8,735 bases of DNA from Bacteroidota bacterium (GCA_022708385.1 JAKIYU010000101.1:1-8735); one strand, 5' to 3'; positions 1-8,217 are shown, counted from the stretch's first letter. Translations and numbers: made by a program. The notes: generated by a model not told the origin, from the sequence alone.

Positions 1-19
1 GCAATTTAAAAATTTCAAA

Positions 20-31
20 GGAGACTTGTTG
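20..31 (+). promoter_or_regulatory. Possible RBS (GGAG) and TTG start for the membrane-protein gene
   Basis: GGAG at 20-23 lies 5 bases before an in-frame TTG at 29-31; another in-frame TTG is at 26-28. This is the only Shine-Dalgarno-like site near the 5' end of the gene, and it competes with the ATG at 83. Against it, Bacteroidota genes often lack such sites, TTG starts are uncommon, and the frame stays open to base 2, so the true start could lie outside the window. Confidence 0.25.
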
Positions 32-82
32 TCGGAAATTAATATTCCCTGTAAAAAGGGTGCATGTTATGAAATTGCCGAC

Positions 83-2176
83 ATGAAGACAAAAGACAAC
101 ATTTTAAACAAATGTCTGATTCTTGCTTTCAGTGCTGGCCGAACACTTCTCATAGACCAAAACATCACATATTTAATTAATCTTCTTGTGGCCTTGTTTG
201 TGGTCGCATTAATTATATCTTACTGGATATACAAAAAGCCAGAAGTGATTGAAAAAGAAAAAGTCAATCTGTTCAAGTTTTTTAAATATGTGGCTTATGG
301 TTTATATTTACTGCTTGCGGCAAATATAGTTTTTCTTTCCTTGTATTTCTTTCCCAATGCCGATGACCTCGGAATTACGCAGTACATTATCCGTTACGAC
401 AACCCAATTTTATCATTTTACCGGGATATTGACGGGAGATATTTTACAAATTTCCTGTATATGGCTCTCAATCCCCTTATTTATGGTTTACCTCCCTCTT
501 TTTTCAGAATTATTCCCCTCTTACTATTTGCAGGTCTCTCGCATGCGGTTTATTTTTTAATAACAAAAATCAACTGTGGCAAAGAAAAATCGGACAATAT
601 GGCTCTGTCGGCCTTTATGGTTTTCATTTATGTTGTTTATGTGCGGAACTTCGTATCTGGCTTCTTTTATATGGGCACGTCCTATCATTACACCGTATTG
701 CTGATAGTAAGCTGTTATTTGTTTAGTTCAGTGGTCAGTTTATGGCAAAGACCCTCTTTTAAAAATTCATTTACAGCCGGTATTTTTTTATTCCTTTTAC
801 ATGGCACAAATGAATACAGTGTGATGCTCAGCACACCCTTGGTGCTTATTACAGTCTTTTTATTTTTCAGAAAATATAAGAGCAAACTGTATTATTTAAC
901 ACCATTAATAATTATTTATACACTCACGCTCATTTTCATGGTTTCAAGTCCCGGCCACATTAACAGGATGACAACCGATGCTAGTCCGGAACTCATAAGT
1001 CAGCCGTTATGGGGAAGGTTGATGATTTCAATATATTCGAGCATTTTAATTAATTTGTGCGAACTCTGGAAAGCTTTTTTAAACCATACATTTTTAATAC
1101 CTTTAACAATCCTGTTCCTTTGCTTTATAGTAAATAAAATACATTTTCATTTTTTAAAGTCCGTTAAAACCGGGCATTTATTACTCCTGGCAGCACTGGT
1201 CAATTTTTACATTATTTGTATTGTTCCACTGCCCTATTTTTATGCAGGTCTTTTCGGCAGATTTGCTGAAACGGATTCATACCAATTTCATAACATTACC
1301 TATTTCCTCTTCCTGTTCTTTAATTTGATTTTTATCACATTAATTTCACAGAAAAACTACCCTGTTATAGAAAGGCTAAGCCTGACTATAAAAAATAATG
1401 GTTTTGTTAAAGCCCTTATGGCAATCATTTTTATTTTTACATTTACAGGCCACCAGAAAGTTTTTAAAAACACGCTTTCAGATATAAGAAATAACAGGCT
1501 GGAGCTTTACTATAACGAAATTTCAGAAAGACACGAAAAACTTTACAAGCACAAAGACGCCGGTATTATTGTCATCCCTGAAATAAAAAACAAACCGCTC
1601 AGTATTTACAGTGGCATGGATTATTACAGTTGCAAAACATTTTTCGGGAAAGAAACCTTTTATAAATTTCTTTTTAAAGAATTTATTTTTTTGGATGTAA
1701 ACGGGCAAGTTGTTTTCCGGTATAAAATGCTTGATGAACTGACGCAATTTAATGAAAAATTAAAACCTCTTATTGTAAGGAAGAAAAAATATGCAGAGGA
1801 TTTTATTAAGTTTGTTAAAGCCTATTATCCCGATATAAAAACCAAGCCCGGTGAACGTACTGATTTCTATTTGATTGATTACGCCCTGAACTGTATTGAC
1901 CACGGAAAAATGTATCAACTGGTTATTCTTGGAACGCCAGCCACAGTTGAACCTGAAATGTACAAGATTAAATACAACATTTGTGAATATGAAAACCGGC
2001 AACAACTTTTTACCGGAACGCTTGATTTGCCTGTGGTCCCAGGGGATTTTATTTTTATTAAAACATACCCTTTTGCTTTGGACTCATTGATATCAGATAC
2101 GTCTTTGCAGGCTGATTTAATCAGGCGCGAGCCTTCTCTTGATGTTGAAATAACAGGCATTAGCAAATGTCCGTAA
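83..2176 (+). CDS. Multi-pass inner-membrane protein, DUF6056/GtrII-like (putative GT-C type)
   Basis: Predicted integral membrane protein of about 697 residues from the ATG at 83 (716 from the TTG at 26; numbering below is from the TTG). I see roughly 12-14 hydrophobic segments, including about 48-69, 87-109, 159-180, 222-240, 289-307, 384-402, 425-441 and 459-475, then a soluble tail of about 235 residues. Motifs recalling DUF6056/GtrII-like proteins are NADD (111-114) after a membrane helix, DGRYF (136-140), GTSYHYT (217-223), GTNEYS (260-265) and SPGHINR (308-314). The acidic pair after a helix is typical of GT-C glycosyltransferases, so transfer of sugars from a polyprenyl donor to surface glycans is possible, but this is inference. 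The helix at 48-69 before the NADD helix is extra for the family. Base composition is much more AT-rich than in the neighbours. Start uncertain: ATG 83 is preferred, TTG 26/29 or an upstream start are alternatives. It is convergent with the S9 peptidase gene, with 3 bases between the stop codons. Confidence 0.75.
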   Translation: MKTKDNILNKCLILAFSAGRTLLIDQNITYLINLLVALFVVALIISYWIYKKPEVIEKEKVNLFKFFKYVAYGLYLLLAANIVFLSLYFFPNADDLGITQYIIRYDNPILSFYRDIDGRYFTNFLYMALNPLIYGLPPSFFRIIPLLLFAGLSHAVYFLITKINCGKEKSDNMALSAFMVFIYVVYVRNFVSGFFYMGTSYHYTVLLIVSCYLFSSVVSLWQRPSFKNSFTAGIFLFLLHGTNEYSVMLSTPLVLITVFLFFRKYKSKLYYLTPLIIIYTLTLIFMVSSPGHINRMTTDASPELISQPLWGRLMISIYSSILINLCELWKAFLNHTFLIPLTILFLCFIVNKIHFHFLKSVKTGHLLLLAALVNFYIICIVPLPYFYAGLFGRFAETDSYQFHNITYFLFLFFNLIFITLISQKNYPVIERLSLTIKNNGFVKALMAIIFIFTFTGHQKVFKNTLSDIRNNRLELYYNEISERHEKLYKHKDAGIIVIPEIKNKPLSIYSGMDYYSCKTFFGKETFYKFLFKEFIFLDVNGQVVFRYKMLDELTQFNEKLKPLIVRKKKYAEDFIKFVKAYYPDIKTKPGERTDFYLIDYALNCIDHGKMYQLVILGTPATVEPEMYKIKYNICEYENRQQLFTGTLDLPVVPGDFIFIKTYPFALDSLISDTSLQADLIRREPSLDVEITGISKCP

Positions 2177-2179
2177 AAC

Positions 2180-4960
2180 TTACCTAATTTCTGTCTGCCG
2201 CCCTTTTTCAGTTGCCGGTATACCTTCTTTCATCCATTGCGGCATGGATGCCTCTTTGAGGTAGTGATTAAAAAACTGAAACATACGCATGCTCAGGTCA
2301 ATGCGGTTTTGCTTCTTCTCGAGGTTATGGGCATCGTTGTTATAATTGAGCAGCCAAACCGGTTTTTGCAGTCTTCTTAAGGCAAGAAACATTTCAATAC
2401 CCTGCGACCAGGGTACAGCGCCATCGTTGTCGTTGGCCATTATTAGCAAAGGAGTAGTTACCTTGTCGGCATAAAAGAGCGGGGAGTTTTCGATATACAG
2501 GTCGCGTCGTTCCCAGAGAGATTTTCCAATACGACTTTGGCCGGCTTCATACTGATAAATCCTGTTAATACCCGATTCCTTACGAATAGCCCCGTAGGCG
2601 CTGGTCATATTAGATACAGGGGCGCCGGCCATGGCTGCTTTAAACACCTGCGTATGAGCAATGATGTAGAGCGTTTGGTAGCCCCCCCAACTCTGGCCAT
2701 GAATGCCCAACCTGGCCTGGTCCACAAAACCGCTGTCGAGCAAAGCATAAACGCCGCTTAACACAATATTGAGGGCGCTCTCGCCGGGTTTGCCTATTTC
2801 ATAAGTGATGTCGGGAACAAATATCAGATAGCCGTTGCTGTTGTAGAGCGGAAAGTTGATTACCGACCTGCTCGGAGAAACACTGTAATAGCTGTGCAGT
2901 GTTTGTGAAGTTTTTTCGTAAAAATAGGTAATCATGGGGTATTTCTTTTTGGAGTCGAAATCCTCCGGCTTATAGAGCAGGCCTTTTATTTCTTTTCCGT
3001 TAAAAGACCATTTCACCAACTCAACCTTACCCCAATTATATTCTTTCTGCTGCGGGTTTACATCAGATATTCGCGTAGGATTTTCGAAAAGGCGTTCGGT
3101 GTACCAGAGGTCAGGAAACTCCGTATAAGTTGACTTCCGGAAAATAAGAGCGTGTGCCTTACGGGCTTTTTGCAAAGAGCTAAAACGGCAATCACCCCGG
3201 AGCAGTAATTTAAATTTTTTCCTGTCGTTAAGACTGATGCTGTAAAAGCCTTCTTCCATGGTATCTTCATTAACAAATTTCACAATGAATTCCTGCTGGG
3301 GGTCAATGCACCAGGCATCATCATCCAATTTCTGATACCTGTTCACAACCTTACCCTGCACTCGGCCTTCCGTGAGGTTCACAGGGGGTTCTTTTCCCTG
3401 CAGGTCGAAAAGCCAAACATCGTATTTGCTGTAAATCAACACGGCTTTATCGTCCTTTGTCCAGCCGGCAATACCACAGGGAGGTGTGGGGCCCGGGTTA
3501 TCGAAGTCATCGTCATAAAAAACCGACAAGCCTTTGGGTGTCAGAATGTTATGTGTGTTTTCGGATGTATTGAAAAAATACCATAAACTGTCGGTATCTT
3601 TATAATAGGCTACATACCTTCCATCGGGCGACATAGAAGGCGAGAAAAACATTTTTTCAAGAATTTTCTTTTTTTGTCCGTTGCTGACATTAACAACATA
3701 ATAATCTTTCCTGGGGCGCGCTTCCCACGAAGCTTGGAGCTCATAAGGCAAAGCAGAAGAGCCGAGTGCCACGGCGCCATTGTTCTTTTTAAACAACTGA
3801 ATATCAGGCATGCTGTCGCTTGCAAGAGGGTAAATCAAGCCAGTGCCCGGATAATAAACATTAAGATAGCTTTTCTTCTTATCCTTTTCAAGTTCCGCCA
3901 GTTGCTGGCTCATAAGCCTGCTATCGGTCCACGCCCAGATGTCGAGCGACACTTTATCCTCATCAGGTATGCTGTCCTTAGGTAATGGCGCTACATAAGG
4001 GCACACACTGAAGTACAACCTGCTGTTGTCGTCGGAGAAATACATTTTCTCGTGCGGACTTACCACATAGTGGGCGGGTAATACTTTTAATACAGAATCA
4101 GCTATCAACACGGCCTGTTGTAATTTTGCGGACATATAATACAAAGTAAACACCTTGTCGTCAGCTGTATCTTTCGAAAAGATAAAAGCCACCTGTCTTC
4201 CATCACCGCTCAGAGCAATATTACGCACTTCTCCCTCAGAACTGAAGACCGTGTTGGTTTTTCCCGAAGCGGTATTGTACATAAAAACTTCGGATATAAG
4301 CATAGAATCGCCCGTATATTGCGCATAAACTATGCAACTGCCATCTTTGCTTATGGTATAATCGCAAACAGAAGGAATGGTGGTATAATTGTCTTTATCG
4401 GGCCTGGCAAGCACAAGGTCGTAGGTTTTTATTTTGTTTTTTTTACTTTTATTTTCTGTTTTGGTTGAATCTTTTGCTTTTTCCTCAGTTTCGAGAGCAA
4501 AAGCAAACCATTCTGAAGGCTCATCGGGAAGTTGAAAAGATTTTAAACGGGGGTATTTGAATAAGTTGCCTGATTTAAGGAGAATAATTCCCAACGAGTC
4601 TTTGGGCATTTGTTCTTTCTTTTTTTTGGCATAGCGGGCTACTCTCAGGCTGTCCTCCTGGGGTTTGATTTTAAAAACAGCATAGGTGCTTCCCGGACTA
4701 AATTTGGCTCCATAAGCGCGTGGTACAGTGATAAAAGCGGTATCTTTTACAGCTTTAATCTTTAATTCACCATCTCCCCAATAAGGGTTAACTTCATAAG
4801 TCACCCATTGACCGTTGTCCGAAATACTTGGATTGTCTAGGGTATTAAAATATATGTAATCGTCAGGCTGCAGCACTTTTTTTACCTGAGCTGAAGCAAA
4901 CAGAGCCCATAAAATTAAGGCTGCAGAGAGAAGAAATTTAAATCGGGTTTCAGAGTGCAT
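2180..4960 (-). CDS. Exported S9 family (prolyl oligopeptidase-type) serine peptidase
   Basis: Predicted secreted or periplasmic serine peptidase of 926 residues. Residues 1-24 form a Sec signal peptide (charged start, hydrophobic LLSAALILWALF, cleavage probably at FASA/Q). Residues about 45-640 hold repeated beta-propeller-like strands of the type SxDG(R/Q)xVxY, for example near 46, 204, 250 and 443. The C-terminal alpha/beta hydrolase spans about 650-905, with the nucleophile in GQSWGG (Ser757), the acid in NDNDGAVPW (probably Asp846) and the base in NNDAHNL (His878), so the triad looks intact. S9 enzymes cleave short peptides, often after proline; specificity cannot be read here. A lysine-rich low-complexity stretch lies at about 157-180. 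No C-terminal sorting domain or lipobox cysteine is seen. ATG 4960 is chosen over an in-frame TTG at 4975 because it gives a compact signal peptide. The gene follows uvrA on the same strand after 58 bases without a recognisable promoter, so read-through from uvrA is likely; a functional link is not implied. Confidence 0.93.
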   Translation of the reverse strand: MHSETRFKFLLSAALILWALFASAQVKKVLQPDDYIYFNTLDNPSISDNGQWVTYEVNPYWGDGELKIKAVKDTAFITVPRAYGAKFSPGSTYAVFKIKPQEDSLRVARYAKKKKEQMPKDSLGIILLKSGNLFKYPRLKSFQLPDEPSEWFAFALETEEKAKDSTKTENKSKKNKIKTYDLVLARPDKDNYTTIPSVCDYTISKDGSCIVYAQYTGDSMLISEVFMYNTASGKTNTVFSSEGEVRNIALSGDGRQVAFIFSKDTADDKVFTLYYMSAKLQQAVLIADSVLKVLPAHYVVSPHEKMYFSDDNSRLYFSVCPYVAPLPKDSIPDEDKVSLDIWAWTDSRLMSQQLAELEKDKKKSYLNVYYPGTGLIYPLASDSMPDIQLFKKNNGAVALGSSALPYELQASWEARPRKDYYVVNVSNGQKKKILEKMFFSPSMSPDGRYVAYYKDTDSLWYFFNTSENTHNILTPKGLSVFYDDDFDNPGPTPPCGIAGWTKDDKAVLIYSKYDVWLFDLQGKEPPVNLTEGRVQGKVVNRYQKLDDDAWCIDPQQEFIVKFVNEDTMEEGFYSISLNDRKKFKLLLRGDCRFSSLQKARKAHALIFRKSTYTEFPDLWYTERLFENPTRISDVNPQQKEYNWGKVELVKWSFNGKEIKGLLYKPEDFDSKKKYPMITYFYEKTSQTLHSYYSVSPSRSVINFPLYNSNGYLIFVPDITYEIGKPGESALNIVLSGVYALLDSGFVDQARLGIHGQSWGGYQTLYIIAHTQVFKAAMAGAPVSNMTSAYGAIRKESGINRIYQYEAGQSRIGKSLWERRDLYIENSPLFYADKVTTPLLIMANDNDGAVPWSQGIEMFLALRRLQKPVWLLNYNNDAHNLEKKQNRIDLSMRMFQFFNHYLKEASMPQWMKEGIPATEKGRQTEIR

Positions 4961-5018
4961 TTTATTCAGTATCAAAGGGAATTTTATTATTCAGAGGTGT
5001 AATATCAGAAATTTTTAG
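4961..5018 (-). other. Short uvrA-peptidase spacer, no promoter or terminator seen
   Basis: This 58-base AT-rich gap lies between the uvrA stop and the peptidase start. I find no TAnnTTTG box, no stem-loop with a T run, and no Shine-Dalgarno site before the peptidase ATG. That favours one uvrA-peptidase transcript, as inference only. Confidence 0.5.
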
Positions 5019-7841
5019 TTATATAGTAATTTTATTTTTCAGGAACTGTCCGGTATATGAATTGCTGCACTTTACGAGGTCTTCGGGTGTTCCTTCAAAA
5101 ACCACGTAGCCTCCCTCATCGCCACCTTCCCTGCCAAGGTCGATAACCCAGTCGGCGCATTTTATGATGTCGGGGTTATGCTCAATGATGATTATGGAGT
5201 GGCCATTATTCACCAGTCGATCGAGGGCAATATATAATTTGCTGATATCGTGAAAATGAAGGCCTATAGTGGGTTCGTCAAAGATAAACAGGTGGGGGTC
5301 TTCATTGAAGTCACTGGAGAGGAAAGAAGCCAGCTTAATGCGTTGTGCTTCGCCACCGCTGAGTGAGCTCGACGACTGCCCGAGGTGCAGATATCCCAGG
5401 CCGACATCAATCATGGGTTGCAGTTTTTCTATAACGCGGTCGTGAATGCTTTTAGCAGGTAGCGATTTAAAATAAGCCATGGCTTCATCCACTGTCATGT
5501 CAAGGATTTCCGAAATATTCTTCCCGAAATATTTCACTTCGAGGATTTCATTTTTAAATCGTTTTCCGCCACAGCTCTCACATTTAAGTTTTATATCGGC
5601 CATGAACTGCATGTTTACGGTGACTTCGCCTTCGCCTTCACATTCTTCGCAGCGCCCGCCGGGCACATTGAAAGAAAAGAATCCGGGTTTGTAGCCGCGT
5701 ACTATAGATAATTTCTCGTTTGAGAATATGCCCCGAATATCGTCGAAAATCTTCAGGTAGGTTGCAGGATTGGAGCGCGACGACTTGCCTATAGGGTTCT
5801 GGTCCACAAGTTCAACATGCTTAATAACGGTATTGTCGAACGTCAGGCTGCGGTGCCTGCCGGGTTTATCTGCATAACCGGTAAGCTGTTTTTTAACGGC
5901 ATTGAAGAGTATTTTACGCACCAGAGTTGTTTTTCCGGAACCACTCACACCCGTAACAACAGTAATAATGCCCAAAGGTACCTTTACATCAATATTTTTC
6001 AGGTTGTTTTCGGCAGCTCCTGCAATGCGGATACATTCTTTCCATGTACGGCGTTTTTCGGGGATATTTATAGCCATGCTACCGTTAAGATAACGGGCTG
6101 TGAGTGTATTGGCCTTAAGCAATTTTTCGTAAGTTCCTTCAAATACAATTTCACCGCCAAATTGTCCGGCCATTGGTCCGATATCAATAATATGGTCGGC
6201 TGTACGAATTATTTCCTCCTCGTGTTCCACCACAATCACCGTATTACCGATATCTCTAAGCCTTTTCAAAACACCTATCAGGCGGGCAGTATCCCTGGGA
6301 TGCAGGCCAATGCTGGGTTCATCAAGTATATACATGGCGCCAGTAAGGTTGTGCCCTAGTGATGTAGAGAGGCTTATACGTTGCGATTCGCCACCCGAGA
6401 GGGTATTGGACAACCTGTTAAGCGTAAGGTAACCCAGCCCTACATCTTTGAGATAGGTAAGCCGGTCGTGTATTTCGGTAAGCAGCCGTCGGGCTACTTT
6501 ATAATCGAAATCGCTCAGTATCAGCGTATCGAAAAAACTGAGTAATTCCGAAACGGGCATAAGCACCAAATCCACAATCGACCTGCCATTGATTTTTACA
6601 TAGGCGGCATCTTTCCTCAGGCGCGTACCCTTGCATTCGGGGCAGGTGGTCTTGCCTCTGTAGCGGGCTATAATGATGCGGTACTGGATTTTGTAGCTTT
6701 GTTTTTCGGCGTAACTAAAAAAATCGTTTATACCCAGCAGGTCGCCATTGCCATGCCACAAGAGTTGTTTCTGGTCAACAGTTAGCTCGTTATAGGGCGT
6801 ATGAACAGGGAAGTGATACTTATAAGCTTTCAGGATAAAGTCATTTTTCCACTCCGAAAGCTTCTCGCCTACCCAGCAGGCAACGGCATTGTCGTAAAGC
6901 GACAGGTCTTTGTTAGGCACCACCAGGTCCTCGTCAATGCCTATTACTGAACCGAAGCCTTCACAACGGGTGCAGGCACCGTAAGGGTTATTGAAGCTAA
7001 AAAAATTGGGAGAAGGTTTGACAAAGGTAATTCCATCAGCTTCAAACTTATTGGAGAAATGCACCTTTTCTTTAAAACCATCCGCTTTTTCGACATCTAT
7101 CATGCAGGCGCCCTGTCCTTCGTAAAATGCAATTTGTACTGAATCGGCCAGCCGCGACCTGAAATCCACATCGCATTGTTTAACGGTTATTCTGTCCACC
7201 ACTATGCCTTCCACCTTTTTACAGTATGTTCCGAAGCTTTGCTGGATATCGCTTAGCTTGACTATATTGCCTTCAGCCAGTACACGTGTATAGCCCTGTT
7301 TAATAAGCAGGTCTATGTATTCGCGAGAAGCCGTATCGTCAACCAGTTTCACCGGGAAAAGAACCAGCAAGCGTGTGTCTTGCTCAAGGCGGCAGGCATA
7401 ATCCACCACATCGCTCACACTGTGTCTTTTGACTTCATTGCCCGAAACTGGTGAGTAGGTTTTGCCAATACGTGCATAGAGCAGTTTAATATATTCGTAA
7501 ATCTCTGTTGAAGTGCCAACAGTAGAGCGTGGGTTGCCTGTCCGCACCTTTTGTTCGATGGCAATGGCAGGTGCCAGCCCCTGTATGTAATCCACCTCGG
7601 GCTTGTCCATTCGTTGCAGGAACTGCCTTGCATAAGAGCTCAGGCTCTCCACATAGCGGCGCTGGCCCTCGGCATACAAAGTATCGAAAGCCAGTGTGGA
7701 TTTCCCTGAACCCGACAAGCCGGTAATGACCGTTAATTTAAAGCGGGGTATGGCCAACGAGATATTCTTCAGGTTGTGCATCCGGGCCCCTTTAATCACA
7801 ATAAAATCTCTGGTATCAACTTTGTCAATGGATGTCGTCAC
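5019..7841 (-). CDS. uvrA: UvrABC excinuclease subunit A (UvrA)
   Basis: UvrA is the cytoplasmic damage-sensing ATPase of nucleotide excision repair; as a dimer it loads UvrB onto lesions. The 940 residues match the normal family length. Two ABC ATPase modules are complete: Walker A GLSGSGKS (41-48) and GVSGSGKT (631-638), signatures LSGGESQR (481-488) and LSGGEAQR (827-834), Walker B ILDEP (505-509) and FIFDEP (852-857), and H-loop histidines 540 and 888. The second zinc module is whole (Cys731, 734, 754, 757). The first keeps only CTRC (290-293); the expected earlier CxxC pair is absent around 261-275, where the sequence reads HFSNKFEADG. A further CPEC lies at 400-403. The start is GTG at 7841; an in-frame TAA at 7854-7856 excludes anything longer, and the next Met (21) would cut into the first domain. 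A TAnnTTTG box lies 21 bases upstream and 33-bp repeats just beyond it. No canonical SOS box is recognised. Confidence 0.98.
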   Translation of the reverse strand: MTTSIDKVDTRDFIVIKGARMHNLKNISLAIPRFKLTVITGLSGSGKSTLAFDTLYAEGQRRYVESLSSYARQFLQRMDKPEVDYIQGLAPAIAIEQKVRTGNPRSTVGTSTEIYEYIKLLYARIGKTYSPVSGNEVKRHSVSDVVDYACRLEQDTRLLVLFPVKLVDDTASREYIDLLIKQGYTRVLAEGNIVKLSDIQQSFGTYCKKVEGIVVDRITVKQCDVDFRSRLADSVQIAFYEGQGACMIDVEKADGFKEKVHFSNKFEADGITFVKPSPNFFSFNNPYGACTRCEGFGSVIGIDEDLVVPNKDLSLYDNAVACWVGEKLSEWKNDFILKAYKYHFPVHTPYNELTVDQKQLLWHGNGDLLGINDFFSYAEKQSYKIQYRIIIARYRGKTTCPECKGTRLRKDAAYVKINGRSIVDLVLMPVSELLSFFDTLILSDFDYKVARRLLTEIHDRLTYLKDVGLGYLTLNRLSNTLSGGESQRISLSTSLGHNLTGAMYILDEPSIGLHPRDTARLIGVLKRLRDIGNTVIVVEHEEEIIRTADHIIDIGPMAGQFGGEIVFEGTYEKLLKANTLTARYLNGSMAINIPEKRRTWKECIRIAGAAENNLKNIDVKVPLGIITVVTGVSGSGKTTLVRKILFNAVKKQLTGYADKPGRHRSLTFDNTVIKHVELVDQNPIGKSSRSNPATYLKIFDDIRGIFSNEKLSIVRGYKPGFFSFNVPGGRCEECEGEGEVTVNMQFMADIKLKCESCGGKRFKNEILEVKYFGKNISEILDMTVDEAMAYFKSLPAKSIHDRVIEKLQPMIDVGLGYLHLGQSSSSLSGGEAQRIKLASFLSSDFNEDPHLFIFDEPTIGLHFHDISKLYIALDRLVNNGHSIIIIEHNPDIIKCADWVIDLGREGGDEGGYVVFEGTPEDLVKCSNSYTGQFLKNKITI

Positions 7842-7862
7842 TTCAGTCTTTCTTTAAAACGT

Positions 7863-7870
7863 CAAAATTA
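7863..7870 (-). promoter_or_regulatory. Predicted uvrA promoter, -7 box TAATTTTG
   Basis: On the minus strand 7870-7863 reads TAATTTTG, an exact match to the Bacteroidota -7 consensus TAnnTTTG, 21 bases before the GTG start. This predicts a transcript starting near 7856 with a leader of about 15 bases. I see no good -33 TTTG at the usual 19-21 base spacing, so the call rests on one box and its position in AT-rich DNA. Confidence 0.4.
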
Positions 7871-7900
7871 ATATAATCTCCATTCAGAATTTTTAAAATC

Positions 7901-7999
7901 TTTGTAATAAATCCAAAGTGAAAATTGCAAATATTTGTAACAAATCCAAGGTATAAATCCTGAAAATTTGTAATGAATCCAAAGTAAAAATTTATAAAC
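7901..7999. repeat. Three tandem 33-bp repeats upstream of uvrA
   Basis: Copies begin at 7901, 7934 and 7967, exactly 33 bases apart. The conserved first part reads TTTGTAAYRAATCCAARG, followed by an AT-rich tail that varies. Each copy contains a dyad, TTTG-N9-CAAA (CAAG in copy 2), and copy 2 also holds a perfect 13-base dyad ATTTGTAACAAAT at 7933-7945. A very degenerate fourth unit may precede at 7868-7900 (about 18 of 33 positions match by hand, not convincing in AT-rich DNA). The array starts 30 bases upstream of the predicted uvrA -7 box. It could be a set of regulator sites or a neutral minisatellite; the sequence alone does not decide. Confidence 0.8.
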
Positions 8000-8101
8000 A
8001 TTTTACCTTTCCACACCTTTCATTTCCCTAAAGGGTTTGGGTGGGCAGTATCGGTTTTCTAACCCACGAGTTAACCCATAGGATTTTAAACGCAAATGAG
8101 T

Positions 8102-8217
8102 CAGGTGGTGTGCTGTTTGGGCTAAAGCCCTTTTGTTGTGTATTTTCATAGCGACGGGCTTAAGCTTAAGCCCGCCGCTATGAAAACCGCTCCTATATTG
8201 GGCTTTAACCCCACCTG
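8102..8217. repeat. 116-bp imperfect palindrome, two inverted copies of one unit
   Basis: The left arm (8102-8164) and the reverse complement of the right arm (8165-8217) share the same order of blocks: CAGGTGG, then GGYTAAAGCCC, then a 12-13 base unrelated spacer, then a 22-base block that meets its partner at the centre (8164/8165). The left arm has 10-11 extra bases between the first two blocks. It therefore looks like a roughly 53-63 bp unit present twice, head to head. No transposase gene or clear target-site duplication is seen. It resembles REP-type or MITE-like intergenic elements, but I cannot assign a family. Confidence 0.75.
8143..8186. repeat. 44-bp near-perfect palindrome core
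   Basis: Two 22-base arms abut with no spacer at CTTAAGCTTAAG. There is one mismatch, at 8154 (A) opposite 8175 (C). In RNA copied from the minus strand this becomes a G-U pair, so that strand could fold without interruption. There is no T run directly after either arm, so it is not a typical intrinsic terminator. It lies outside both predicted transcripts of the flanking genes. Confidence 0.9.

Noticed and set aside
3674..3985. A 103-codon plus-strand frame inside the peptidase gene
   Set aside because: It is a shadow of the well-supported S9 frame, with no start context, promoter or recognisable motif.
4434..4630. Two runs of eight T (A8 in the coding strand) in the peptidase gene as frameshift sites
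   Set aside because: The frame is continuous through both runs and the protein is full length with an intact triad. The runs simply encode a lysine-rich stretch.
4961..4975. Peptidase start at TTG 4975
   Set aside because: It adds only five residues before a normal signal peptide that already begins at an ATG, and there is no ribosome-binding site in its favour.
5817..6359. A 180-codon open frame on the plus strand
   Set aside because: It lies entirely inside uvrA on the opposite strand, where the minus frame encodes conserved ATPase motifs. Its translation shows no recognisable domain.
7901..7999. Possible CRISPR array from regular 33-base spacing
   Set aside because: The copies are directly tandem without unique spacers of usual length, the repeat is imperfect and AT-rich, and no cas gene is present.
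8119..8134. GGGCTAAAGCCC followed by TTTT as an intrinsic terminator
   Set aside because: The stem is only 4-5 bp with a tiny loop and a short T run, it is an arm of the palindrome, and no gene ends nearby in that direction.
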